The translations under genes and the position numbers were made by a program. A stretch of DNA of 64,000 nt from JB111 sp052093225 (lineage in GTDB: Bacteria > Actinomycetota > Actinomycetes > Actinomycetales > Actinomycetaceae): positions 1 to 64,000 of the forward strand of contig JBQDDG010000012.1 in the NCBI GenBank assembly GCA_052093225.1, given 5' to 3'. Of this stretch, positions 27,294-36,967 are shown piece after piece. The notes below the pieces were generated by a model. That model saw only the letters and a program-made list of their open reading frames with translations. It did not search any database and had not been told where the DNA came from. Position 1 is the first letter of the stretch, and every line of letters starts with the position of its first letter.

Positions 27294-28580
27294 ATGCCGG
27301 CAGTCGTGGTCGTCGGGGCCCAGTGGGGCGATGAGGGCAAGGGCAAGGCGACCGACCAGCTCGGCAGCCGCGTCGACTACGTCGTCAAGTTCAACGGCGG
27401 CAACAACGCGGGACACACGGTCGTCGTCGGGGACGAGAAGTACGCCCTCCACCTCCTGCCGTCGGGCATCCTCAGCCCGGGCGTGATCCCGGTGATCGGC
27501 AACGGCGTCGTCGTCGACGTCGACGTGCTGTTCGAGGAGCTCGACGCCCTCGAGGCCCGCGGCGTGGACGTCGGCAAGCTGCGCGTCTCCTCCAACGCGC
27601 ACCTCATCCCCAGCTACAACCGCACGCTCGACAAGGTGACCGAACGGTTCCTCGGCAAGCGCCAGATCGGCACCACCGGCCGCGGCATCGGCCCCACGTA
27701 CGCGGACAAGATGAGCCGCGTCGGCCTGCGCGTGCAGGACCTGTTCGACGAGTCGATCCTGCGGCAGAAGGTCGAGGCCGCGCTCGACCTCAAGAACCAG
27801 ATCCTCGTGAAGATCTACAACCGGCGCGCGGCGGAGGTCGACGTCGTCGTCGACGAGCTCCTCGCCCACGCCGAGCGCCTGCGCCCGATGGTCGGCGACG
27901 TCTCCCTCGAGCTCAACCGTGCCCTCGACGACGGGAAGATCGTCCTGTTCGAGGCCGGCCAGGCGGCCATGCTCGACGTCGACCACGGCACCTACCCCTT
28001 CGTCACGTCCTCGTCGGCGACGGCGGGCGGCGCCAGCACCGGCTCGGGCATCGGCCCCACGCGCATCGACCGGGTCGTCGGCGTCATCAAGGCCTACACC
28101 ACGCGCGTGGGCGAGGGGCCGTTCCCCACCGAGCTGCACGACGACATGGGCGAGCACCTGCGCAAGACCGGCGGCGAGTTCGGTGTCACCACCGGTCGCC
28201 CGCGCCGCACGGGTTGGTACGACGCCGTCATCGCCCGCTACGCCGGTCGTGTCAATGGGCTCACCGACCTGGTGCTCACCAAGCTCGACGTCCTCACCGG
28301 CCTGGAGAAGGTGCCGGTGTGCGTGGCCTACGACGTGGACGGCGTGCGGCACGACGAGATGCCCGCCGACCAGTCGGCCTTCCACCACGCGACGCCGATC
28401 TACGAGGAGCTGCCCGGTTGGTGGGAGGACATCTCCGACGTGCGCGAGTTCGAGGACCTGCCGAAGAACGCGCGCGACTACGTGCTCGCGCTCGAGGAGA
28501 TGTCCGGGACGCGGATCTCGTCGATCGGCGTGGGGCCCGACCGCGAGGCCACGATCGTCCGCCACGACCTGCTGGGCTGA
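27294..28580 (+). CDS. purA: Adenylosuccinate synthetase
   Basis: 428 aa, the usual length. GDEGKGK (residues 12-18), FNGGNNAGHT, TTGRGIGPTYADK, SSSATAGG and LTKLDVLTGL are the GTP, IMP and Asp binding blocks. It commits IMP to AMP. AAGGAG lies 5 nt before the ATG and a TACGCT -10 box at 27244-27249 gives a leader of about 38 nt. The last 20 nt of the gene plus flank (GACCTGCTGGGCTGAGCCGG) is repeated 39 nt downstream. Confidence 0.97.
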   Translation: MPAVVVVGAQWGDEGKGKATDQLGSRVDYVVKFNGGNNAGHTVVVGDEKYALHLLPSGILSPGVIPVIGNGVVVDVDVLFEELDALEARGVDVGKLRVSSNAHLIPSYNRTLDKVTERFLGKRQIGTTGRGIGPTYADKMSRVGLRVQDLFDESILRQKVEAALDLKNQILVKIYNRRAAEVDVVVDELLAHAERLRPMVGDVSLELNRALDDGKIVLFEAGQAAMLDVDHGTYPFVTSSSATAGGASTGSGIGPTRIDRVVGVIKAYTTRVGEGPFPTELHDDMGEHLRKTGGEFGVTTGRPRRTGWYDAVIARYAGRVNGLTDLVLTKLDVLTGLEKVPVCVAYDVDGVRHDEMPADQSAFHHATPIYEELPGWWEDISDVREFEDLPKNARDYVLALEEMSGTRISSIGVGPDREATIVRHDLLG

Positions 28581-28704
28581 GCCGGACGTCTGTGGCGCAG
28601 CGGGCGACCTGCTGGGCTGAGCCGGCGCGCGGCGCTGGGGCGGCGTCTGCCCGTGGGCTCGTGTGTTCCGGCCTGCTTTGCCCCCTCGCCGGCAGCTGAT
28701 CCCC

Positions 28705-28791
28705 GACTGGGTAGGGGGTTGTGCGACTGGGTAGTCCGCAGTGGGGCCTACCTAGTGGCTGAAGCCCCTACCTAGTGGGAATGCCCGGGGT
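28705..28791. repeat. 87-bp intergenic repeat, copy 1
   Basis: First of two 87-nt copies about 90% identical (9 differences). Each has two direct GACTGGGTAG words in the left half and two AGTGG words with CTACCTAGT/CTGCCTAGT in the right half, so CTGGGTAG can pair with CTACCTAG across the unit. It lies in the 554-nt space between purA and the convergent lipoprotein gene. No coding potential. Confidence 0.85.
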
Positions 28792-28918
28792 CCTGGCCGG
28801 AAAGTGCCCCCACGCGCTGCTTGCCGCCTGACCGCGCACACGCCCACGCACGACCACGACAACTCCGCGGGCTTGCTGCCTGCTGGGCTGAGCCGCCCGT
28901 GTGCACGCCCCGCTCCCT

Positions 28919-29005
28919 GACTGGGTAGGGGGTTGTGCGACTGGGTAGCTGCCACGGGGGCCTGCCCAGTGGCTGAAGCCCCTGCCTAGTGGGAATGCCC
29001 GGGGT
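28919..29005. repeat. 87-bp intergenic repeat, copy 2
   Basis: Second copy, 214 nt downstream of the first and in the same orientation. Differences cluster in the central 8 nt between the two halves and at the R position of CCT(A/G)CC, with the flanking words conserved. The sequence following each copy is also loosely similar (both contain CGCACACGC), so the duplicated block may be somewhat longer. Confidence 0.85.
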
Positions 29006-29065
29006 GCTGGCTCGTGCTGTCCGCGGGCTTGTGCGCCCCGCCCGACCCCGCACACGCGCCCACCG

Positions 29066-29105
29066 ACGGCGAAGGCCGCCCCCCGTGGGAGGCGGCCTTC
29101 GCCGT
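29066..29105. terminator. Perfect 15-bp stem-loop terminator
   Basis: Arms 29066-29080 (ACGGCGAAGGCCGCC) and 29091-29105 are perfectly complementary with a 10-nt loop. It lies 30 nt after the stop of the minus-strand lipoprotein gene. A probable intrinsic-type terminator, able to act on either strand. Confidence 0.8.
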
Positions 29106-29134
29106 GAAGCTGTGCTTCGCCGTTGGGCAGGGGG

Positions 29135-30127
29135 CTACGACCAGCCCTGGCCCTGCTGGGGCGGCTGACCGCCGGGGCCCCAACCCTGCTGCGGCGGCTG
29201 GTCCGGGCTCTGCGCCCCCCAACCCTGCGGGGGAGGCTGCTGACCGGGCTGGCCCCACTGCTGCCCCTGGTCCCAACCGGCCTGCTGGGGCGAACCGGCA
29301 CCCCACTGCTGGCCCTGGTCCCAGCCCTGCTGCGGCGGGGGCTGCTGACCAGGCTGGCCCCACTGCTGTCCGCCGTACCCGCCGGGGCCACCGCCGTAAC
29401 CACCGGGGCCACCGCCGTAGCCACCGGGACCGCCGCCCTGCTGCGCGGCCGCGTTGCGCTTCTTCTTCCCGCTGCTGCGGACGACGAGCACGATGATGAG
29501 GACGACGATGAGCACGGCGACGCCGATGGCCACCCACAGTGCCCAGTCCGGGAGGCTGTCGAGGAAGCCGGCCGAGGCCGAGCCGGTCGCGGTGATGCCG
29601 TCGCGCATGTGCTCGATGCCGGTGAACGTCACCTGGTTGCCGTCGACCTCGCCGCCGCCCGCGTCGATGACCTCGCCGGGGAAGACGACCGTCGTTGTCA
29701 TGTCGGGCTCGCCGAGGGCCGCCATGGACTCGACGTCGATCGTCGGGTCGCCCTGCAGGTGGAACGTGAGGACGTCACCCTCCTGCGTGACCATGTAGCT
29801 GCCGTCGTTGTTCGTCATCTCGGCGGTGGGGCCGCTCGCCTCGACGGTGCAGCCGACGAGACCGTCCTCCTCGTAGTCCTCCGCCGTGACGCTGCCGCCC
29901 TGGATCGGGGAGTCGTCCTCGACGAGGTCCTGACAGTTGACGTCCGCCCGGGTGACCGCCGGGCTCAGCGCCACCCCCTGCGCGTGGACGGAGGAGTTGC
30001 CGTCCGTGCCGATCTCGTACGTCACCTCCGCGCGGAAGCAGCCCGTGAGCACGAGAAGCAGGATCGGCAGGGACAGAAGGGCCGTGATACGGCGCCGCAG
30101 GCCACTAGTCTGGGGATGACGTCTCAT
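29135..30127 (-). CDS. LppM-like membrane-anchored lipoprotein with Gly/Pro/Gln-rich tail
   Basis: 330 aa from ATG 30127. The signal peptide ends in lipobox LTGC (Cys30). The extracytoplasmic part (30-190) resembles LppM/DUF3153 proteins. One membrane helix (about 198-222) is followed by SGKKKR and a cytoplasmic tail built of GGPGGYG repeats and QQGW/QQWGQPGQQPPP repeats. TACCGT (minus strand 30140-30135) ends 7 nt before the ATG, so translation is probably leaderless. Its role is unknown; the tail could mediate low-affinity assembly. Confidence 0.75.
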   Translation of the reverse strand: MRRHPQTSGLRRRITALLSLPILLLVLTGCFRAEVTYEIGTDGNSSVHAQGVALSPAVTRADVNCQDLVEDDSPIQGGSVTAEDYEEDGLVGCTVEASGPTAEMTNNDGSYMVTQEGDVLTFHLQGDPTIDVESMAALGEPDMTTTVVFPGEVIDAGGGEVDGNQVTFTGIEHMRDGITATGSASAGFLDSLPDWALWVAIGVAVLIVVLIIVLVVRSSGKKKRNAAAQQGGGPGGYGGGPGGYGGGPGGYGGQQWGQPGQQPPPQQGWDQGQQWGAGSPQQAGWDQGQQWGQPGQQPPPQGWGAQSPDQPPQQGWGPGGQPPQQGQGWS

Positions 30128-30253
30128 GGGCGTCACGGTAGCGGTCCGAGGACGGATCGGACGTGGGTAGATCAACACGCATGTCGTCCCCGGTCGCTGT
30201 CATGCGAGCTGACCGAGGGGGCGGACCCTCGGCATTAAGGAGGATGAGCGAAG

Positions 30254-32107
30254 ATGACCACCCAGAGCCCTGCCGTCGACCTGGTGCGCGGGACGGCGCC
30301 GGCAGGAGTGCCCGAGGACCTGATCGAGTGGGTCCTCGAGATCGCCGAGCTGACGAGGCCCACGGACGTCGTGTGGGCCGACGGCTCGCAGGAGGAGTGG
30401 GACCGGTTGACGACGGCGATGGTCGAGTCCGGCACCCTGATCAGGCTGAACGAGGACAGGCGCCCGAACAGCTTTCTTGCGCGCTCGCTCCCCTCGGACG
30501 TGGCGCGCGTCGAGTCACGCACCTACATCTGCTCCGAGAAGGAGGAGGACGCCGGCCCGACGAACAACTGGGCCGAGCCGGCCGCGATGAAGGAGACGCT
30601 GCGCGGCGTGTTCGACGGCGCGATGCGCGGGCGCACGATGTACGTGGTCCCGTTCAGCATGGGGCCGCTCGGCAGCGAGATCTCGCGCCTCGGCGTCGAG
30701 GTCACCGACTCGCCCTACGTGGTGGCCAACATGCGGATCATGACGCGCATGGGGTCGGACGCGCTCGAGCTCATCAAGGCCGGCGGGTACTGGGTCCCGG
30801 CGGTGCACTCGGTGGGCTACCCGCTGGTGGACGCCGACGGCGACGAGCGCCCCGACGTCCCCTGGCCCTGCTCGGAGGAGAAGTACATCACCCACTTCCC
30901 CGAGACCCGCGAGATCTGGTCCTTCGGCTCGGGGTACGGCGGCAACGCCCTGCTCGGCAAGAAGTGCTACGCCCTGCGCATCGCCTCCGTGCTCGCGCGC
31001 GACGAGGGCTGGATGGCCGAGCACATGCTCATCCTCAAGCTCACCGACGAGCGGACCGGGAAGGCCTACCACGTGACCGGCGCGTTCCCGTCGGCCACCG
31101 GGAAGACGAACCTCGCCATGCTCCGGCCGACGATCCCGGGCTGGAAGGTCGAGACCGTCGGGGACGACATCGCCTGGATGCGTCAGGGCGAGGACGGCCG
31201 GCTCTACGCGATCAACCCGGAGGCCGGCTTCTTCGGGGTGGCGCCGGGCACGGGGGAGTCGACGAACCCCGTGGCGGTCGCGACGCTGCGCGAGAACATC
31301 CTCTTCACCAACGTGGCGCTCACCGACGACGGCGACGTGTGGTGGGAGGGCCTGACCAAGGAGAAGCCCGCGCACCTGATCGACTGGCAGGGCAACGACT
31401 GGACGCCGGACTCCCCGACCCCGTCCGCGCACCCCAACAGCCGGTTCACCGCCCCCGCCGCCCAGGCCCCGACGATCGCCGACACCTGGGAGGACCCGGC
31501 CGGCGTGCCGATCGACGCCATCCTGTTCGGCGGCAGGCGCGCGTCCAACGTGCCGCTCGTGGCCGAGGCCTACGACTGGGAGCACGGCGTGTTCATGGGC
31601 GCGACCGTCGCCTCCGAGCAGACCGCGGCCGCCGAGGGCACCGTGGGTGCGCTGCGCCGCGACCCGTTCGCGATGCTGCCGTTCTGCGGCTACGACATGG
31701 CCGACTACTGGGGCCACTGGTTGGCGATGGGCGAGAAGCTCGGGGAGCACGCGCCGCGGATCTACACGGTCAACTGGTTCCGCAAGGGCGAGGACGGCTC
31801 GTTCCTGTGGCCGGGTTTCGGCGACAACTCGCGCGTGCTCGACTGGATCATCCGCCGGGTCAGCGGGGAGGTCGGCGCCGAGGACGGCATCACCGGCCGG
31901 CTGCCGCGGCCGGGGGACCTCGAGCTGGGCGGCCTGGACCTCACCGAGGAGGCGCTCGCGGAGCTCCTCCGGGTGGACCCCGAGGCGTGGGTGGCGGAGA
32001 GCGACGACACCGAGGCCTTCCTCGAGCAGTTCGGGGACAAGGTGCCGGTGGCCGTGCGCGAGCAGCTGGCGAGGCTGAGGGAGCGCATCGCGGCCGCGAG
32101 GGTGTGA
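30254..32107 (+). CDS. pckG: Phosphoenolpyruvate carboxykinase (GTP)
   Basis: 617 aa, the full length for GTP-PEPCK. AAGGAGG lies 10 nt before the ATG. SEEKYITHFPETREIWSFG, KKCYALRIAS, the P-loop FPSATGKTN (about residues 280-288), VGDDIAWM and FGGRRASNVP are the metal, GTP and PEP binding elements. It makes PEP from oxaloacetate and fits with fbaA and glcB as the gluconeogenic set. In most GTP-PEPCKs the P-loop reads PSACGKTN with a hyper-reactive cysteine; here that position is Thr. Confidence 0.97.
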   Translation: MTTQSPAVDLVRGTAPAGVPEDLIEWVLEIAELTRPTDVVWADGSQEEWDRLTTAMVESGTLIRLNEDRRPNSFLARSLPSDVARVESRTYICSEKEEDAGPTNNWAEPAAMKETLRGVFDGAMRGRTMYVVPFSMGPLGSEISRLGVEVTDSPYVVANMRIMTRMGSDALELIKAGGYWVPAVHSVGYPLVDADGDERPDVPWPCSEEKYITHFPETREIWSFGSGYGGNALLGKKCYALRIASVLARDEGWMAEHMLILKLTDERTGKAYHVTGAFPSATGKTNLAMLRPTIPGWKVETVGDDIAWMRQGEDGRLYAINPEAGFFGVAPGTGESTNPVAVATLRENILFTNVALTDDGDVWWEGLTKEKPAHLIDWQGNDWTPDSPTPSAHPNSRFTAPAAQAPTIADTWEDPAGVPIDAILFGGRRASNVPLVAEAYDWEHGVFMGATVASEQTAAAEGTVGALRRDPFAMLPFCGYDMADYWGHWLAMGEKLGEHAPRIYTVNWFRKGEDGSFLWPGFGDNSRVLDWIIRRVSGEVGAEDGITGRLPRPGDLELGGLDLTEEALAELLRVDPEAWVAESDDTEAFLEQFGDKVPVAVREQLARLRERIAAARV

Positions 32108-32484
32108 GCGCGTAGGGGCGTGCGGGCGTAGGGGGTGAGGGCGCCGGGGCGTGACGGCGCAGGGGCGTCGGCTCGCCCGGTGTTCTCGTGGCTGCTCCCG
32201 CCGAGAGCGTGCTCAAGGTGTCGAGGACGTGCTTCGCAAGCACGTTCTCGACACTCGAGGCACGACCTCGCCGGAGTGCGGGAGTGCGGGAGTGCGGGGG
32301 CCCGCCGTTGTCCGATTCGGCCGGCGTGCGGGGCGTCCCACACTGCCGTCCGATTTGGCCGGCGTGTAGGGGCGGCCTCCTCGGCACAGTGACCGTCGGT
32401 CGGCACTGTGACCGTCGGTAGGCAGAGTGACCGTCGGTAGGCGGACGACCAGCGTCGCCGGGGCCGCCCCGTACGCTTGACCGC
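32108..32484. repeat. pckG-purD spacer with hairpin and short repeats
   Basis: A 37-nt hairpin at 32218-32254 has 17-bp arms with one G-T pair and a 3-nt loop; its core 32222-32250 starts CGAG and ends CTCG. It is followed by GGAGTGC repeats (32274-32300), two copies of CGATTYGGCCGGCGTG and three copies of GTGACCGTCGGT at 32389, 32408 and 32428. The hairpin is a plausible terminator for pckG. The TACGCT promoter of purD ends the spacer. Confidence 0.7.
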
Positions 32485-33846
<1,362 letters not shown>

Positions 33847-33962
33847 GGGTGCGTGCGGCTGGCTGAGGGTTCGTACGGCTGGCTGAGGGTGAGTACGACT
33901 GGTCCTGCGCGTTCCTTGCTGTCCGACCCGCGCGCCCGGGTCTGATCTGCGCGTCCTTTCCA

Positions 33963-34031
33963 CGAGGACACTGGTTGTGTCATGAGGACACCGACGAGGG
34001 CGGTGGTGTGGTGACACAACCCGTGGTCTCG
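33963..34031. repeat. 69-nt CGAG/CTCG palindromic element, copy A1
   Basis: Starts CGAGGACACTGG and ends CCCGTGGTCTCG, with centre CACCGACGAGGGCGGTGG. It forms a long imperfect hairpin. With its left flank (CTGATCTGCGCGTCC at 33942) it is repeated exactly 143 nt downstream as copy A2. It lies in the 450-nt purD-purC spacer. Confidence 0.9.
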
Positions 34032-34105
34032 ATGAGCCGGGGGCGGCAACGGGGTCGGGGGCGGGGACGCGGCCAGAGCTGGGGCTGATCTGCGCGTCCT
34101 TTTCA

Positions 34106-34174
34106 CGAGAACACTGGTTGTGCCGCGAGGACACCGACGAGGGCGGTGGTGTCGCGACACAACCCGTGGTCTCG
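34106..34174. repeat. 69-nt CGAG/CTCG palindromic element, copy A2
   Basis: Differs from A1 at 6 of 69 positions. In the stem, an A-T pair of A1 (positions 19/51) is a G-C pair here, a compensatory change. The left arm has GCCGCGA and the right arm TCGCGAC. Also in the purD-purC spacer; the rest of that spacer carries three GGCTGGCTGAGGGT words after purD and nothing else recognisable. Confidence 0.9.
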
Positions 34175-34296
34175 ACGCGAAAAGAAGTGCTGCGACCCCG
34201 GGCAGCGAGATCTGGCCATACCCCCCCCGCCGTCCACATGGCGCACACACCCAGACGTCCCGCGCCCGCGCGCCCGCGCGGTGACAAGATGGTGGC

Positions 34297-35214
34297 ATGA
34301 GCATCGGGGTCGGTGAGGCGCCGCACCTGCGCGGCTGGAGCCACGTCTACAGCGGCAAGGTGCGGGACATCTACGTGCCGGCGGACCAGGACTCGGGGCG
34401 CGGCGGGGACGTCGTGCTCATGGTCGCCTCGGACCGCCTCTCCGCGTTCGACCACGTCCTCCCGACGCCGATCCCCGGCAAGGGCGTCATCCTCACGGCG
34501 CTCACGCTGTGGTGGTTCGAGCAGCTGAGCGACCTCGTGACCAGCCACGTCATCTCGCTCGACGTGCCCGAGGAGGTCGCGGGCCGCGCGATGATCTGTC
34601 GCAAGCTGCAGATGTACCCGATCGAGTGCGTCGTGCGCGGGTACCTCACGGGCTCCGGGCTCGCGGAGTACCGGGCCACGGGCGAGGTCTGCGGGGTCGA
34701 GCTGCCGCCGGGCATGTCCGAGGGCGACCGCATCTCCCCGCCGATCTTCACGCCGGCGGCGAAGGCGGAGGTCGGCGAGCACGACGAGAACATCAGCTTC
34801 GAGCAGACCGCCGACCGCATCGGCCTCACCGCCGCCCGCCGCCTGCGCGACCGGTCCCTCGCCGTCTTCGAGCGCGCCTCCGAGATCGCCCTCGAGCGCG
34901 GGCTCGTCCTGGCGGACACCAAGTTCGAGTTCGGCCGCGAGAACCGGCCCGGCGACGTCGAGCTGGTCCTCGCCGACGAGGTCCTCACCCCGGACTCCTC
35001 CCGCTTCTGGCGCGCGGCCGACGTCGTGCCCGGCAGCACCCCGCCGAGCATCGACAAGCAGTACGTGCGCGACTGGCTCGCCTCGCCGGCCTCGGGCTGG
35101 GACCGGGCCTCGGACACGCCGCCACCCCCGCTGCCGGGCGACGTCGTCGAGCGCACCCGCGAGCGCTACATCACTGCCTACGAGACCCTCACCGGACGGA
35201 CAGCCGAGATCTGA
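34297..35214 (+). CDS. purC: SAICAR synthase
   Basis: 305 aa, eukaryote-like long PurC. YSGKVRDIY, SDRLSAFDHVLPTPIPGKG, CVVRGYLTGSG, ADTKFEFG and SIDKQYVRDWL are the family blocks. It joins aspartate to CAIR. There is no convincing Shine-Dalgarno; CAAGAT lies 6 nt before the ATG and may be a weak -10 of a leaderless transcript. purS follows after 48 nt with its own TACGCT box at 35230-35235. Confidence 0.96.
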   Translation: MSIGVGEAPHLRGWSHVYSGKVRDIYVPADQDSGRGGDVVLMVASDRLSAFDHVLPTPIPGKGVILTALTLWWFEQLSDLVTSHVISLDVPEEVAGRAMICRKLQMYPIECVVRGYLTGSGLAEYRATGEVCGVELPPGMSEGDRISPPIFTPAAKAEVGEHDENISFEQTADRIGLTAARRLRDRSLAVFERASEIALERGLVLADTKFEFGRENRPGDVELVLADEVLTPDSSRFWRAADVVPGSTPPSIDKQYVRDWLASPASGWDRASDTPPPPLPGDVVERTRERYITAYETLTGRTAEI

Positions 35215-35262
35215 GTGCGCCGCCCGGCATACGCTGGGCCGAGCCGTCAGGAAGGACACCAC

Positions 35263-35655
35263 ATGGGCCGCATCGTCGTCGACGTCATGCCGAAGCCGGA
35301 GATCCTCGACCCGCAGGGCAAGGCCGTCGCCCGCGCGCTCGAGCACCAGGGGCTGACGGGTTTCTCCGTGCGCCAGGGCAAGCGCTTCGAGCTCACCGTC
35401 GACGGGGACGTCACCGACGCCCACCTCGACGCCGCCCGCAGGGCCGCCGAGGACGTGCTGTCCAACCCGGTGATCGAGGACGTCGTGTCGGTGCGCGCCG
35501 AGGTCACGGGTGGGTCCGCGGAGCTCGGGTCGGCCGCCGCGGGGCAGGCCGACGACACGGCCGCCGGCCTGGGCGGTCCCGGCGATGCGTCCGCTACCGA
35601 TGGCGCGTCCGCTTCTGGCGCTCCCGCCGACGGCGGTGCCGGGGTCGCGCAGTGA
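35263..35655 (+). CDS. purS: FGAM synthase subunit PurS, with extra C-terminal tail
   Basis: 130 aa; the PurS fold needs about 80. Residues 1-82 (MGRIVVDVMPKPEILDPQGK, then NPVIEDVVSV) match PurS, which bridges PurQ and PurL for ammonia channelling. Residues 83-130 are a low-complexity Ala/Gly/Ser/Asp tail. GGAAGG precedes the ATG and the stop overlaps the purQ start by 4 nt (GTGA). Confidence 0.93.
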   Translation: MGRIVVDVMPKPEILDPQGKAVARALEHQGLTGFSVRQGKRFELTVDGDVTDAHLDAARRAAEDVLSNPVIEDVVSVRAEVTGGSAELGSAAAGQADDTAAGLGGPGDASATDGASASGAPADGGAGVAQ

Positions 35656-36353
35656 CCGCACGGATCGGGGTGGTCACCTTCCCCGGGACGCTCGACGACG
35701 TCGACGCCGCCCGCGCGGTGCGACTCGCCGGCGCGGAGCCGGTGTCGCTGTGGCACGCGGACGCGGACCTCAAGGGGGTCGACGCCGTCGTGCTGCCCGG
35801 CGGGTTCTCCTACGGCGACTACCTGCGCGCGGGGGCGATCGCGGCGCTCGCGCCGGTCGTGCGCTCGGTGGTGGATGCGGCACGCGGCGGCACGCCGGTC
35901 CTCGGGATCTGCAACGGCTTCCAGGTGCTGTGCGAGGCGCACCTGCTGCCCGGCGCGCTCGTGCGCAACGACCGTCAGCGCTTCGTGTGCCGCGAGCAGA
36001 AGCTGCGGGTGGTGAGCGACCGGACCGCGTGGACGAACCGGTTCGAGGCGGGGCAGGAGATCGTCGTCCCGCTGAAGAACGGCGAGGGCCGCTACGTCGC
36101 GACGGAGGAGACGCTCGACGAGCTCGCCGCCGAGGGGCGCGTCGTGTTCGAGTACGCGGACGTCAACCCGAACGGCTCGCTGCGTGACATCGCGGGTGTG
36201 ACCGACGCGAGCGGCCGCGTGGTGGGGCTCATGCCGCACCCGGAGCACGCCGTCGAGCGGGGCTTCGGCCCGGACTCGGCCGACGGCGTGCGCGCCGGCA
36301 CCGACGGACTCGAGCTCTTCCGCAGCGCGCTGGAGTCCCTCGTCGCGGCCTGA
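35652..36353 (+). CDS. purQ: FGAM synthase glutaminase subunit PurQ
   Basis: 233 aa from the overlapping GTG. Class I glutamine amidotransferase: LPGGFSYGDYLRAG, nucleophile Cys87 in LGICNGFQ, and LMPHPEHAVE carrying the catalytic His and Glu. It supplies ammonia to PurL. In many bacteria purL follows directly; here the next gene is convergent azlD and purL is 26 kb away. Confidence 0.96.
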   Translation: MTARIGVVTFPGTLDDVDAARAVRLAGAEPVSLWHADADLKGVDAVVLPGGFSYGDYLRAGAIAALAPVVRSVVDAARGGTPVLGICNGFQVLCEAHLLPGALVRNDRQRFVCREQKLRVVSDRTAWTNRFEAGQEIVVPLKNGEGRYVATEETLDELAAEGRVVFEYADVNPNGSLRDIAGVTDASGRVVGLMPHPEHAVERGFGPDSADGVRAGTDGLELFRSALESLVAA

Positions 36354-36370
36354 CCGCGGGCGCTCCTTCG

Positions 36371-36602
36371 TCGAGAGTGCGGTGGGGAGTCGTGGGGGGG
36401 GGGGGGGGGGGGGGGCGCGGGGGGGGGGCCACCCCCCCCCCCCCCCCGGGGGGGGGGCGGGGGCGGCCCGATTGACACCCCCCCCCANNNNNNNNNNCCC
36501 GGCGGGGCGGCCCCGGGGGCGACCTTGCGTCGTGTGGGGTGGGGGGGTTGTTGTTGTGGGGGGGGGGCCCCCATGTTGTGTGGCCCCCAACCGCACTCTC
36601 GA
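36371..36602. other. CGAG...CTCG terminator palindrome interrupted by poly-G/C and 10 N
   Basis: The left arm TCGAGAGTGCGGT (36371-36383) and its complement ACCGCACTCTCGA (36590-36602) match the arms of the clpB terminator at 11870. Everything between them is long G or C runs (e.g. 22 G at 36394-36415) around 10 N (36488-36497), the look of failed sequencing across a strong hairpin. The real locus is probably a short palindrome terminating convergent purQ and azlD. Confidence 0.75.
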
Positions 36603-36619
36603 CCAGGGGGAGAGCGCGG

Positions 36620-36967
36620 CTACGCGAGATTGACCAGCAGCACGTAGGTCAGCGTCCCGAGCCCGACGCTCAGCAACGTCCGCCGACCGGTGCTCAGGTG
36701 GACGGCAACCGTCACCGCGACGGCGAGCAGCCCGTGCAGCAGCGGAGCCGACAGCCACGGCCCGCCCCCGACGTCGACAGCCACCGTCGACCGGAACGTC
36801 TGCGCCGCGAGGATCGCGAGAATCCCGACCGGCATCCACACCGACACCGCTGCCACCGCCCGTGATCGTCGCAACGGGGCCAGCACGGCGAACGGGAGCG
36901 CCCGCAGGGAGACGGTGATGACGAACCCGATGACCAGCACCGCGACGACGTAGCTCGTCTCAGGCAT
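36620..36967 (-). CDS. azlD: AzlD-type branched-chain amino acid exporter subunit
   Basis: 115 aa from ATG 36967 (an ATG three codons upstream is possible). Four hydrophobic segments and LRALPFAVLAPLRRSRAV, with VSVWMPVGILAILA, fit AzlD. It is the small partner of AzlC and overlaps the end of azlC by 8 nt. Confidence 0.87.
   Translation of the reverse strand: MPETSYVVAVLVIGFVITVSLRALPFAVLAPLRRSRAVAAVSVWMPVGILAILAAQTFRSTVAVDVGGGPWLSAPLLHGLLAVAVTVAVHLSTGRRTLLSVGLGTLTYVLLVNLA

Noticed and set aside
36382..36633. 83-residue frame through the poly-G block
   Set aside because: Made of Gly/Pro homopolymers from unreliable sequence and containing N.
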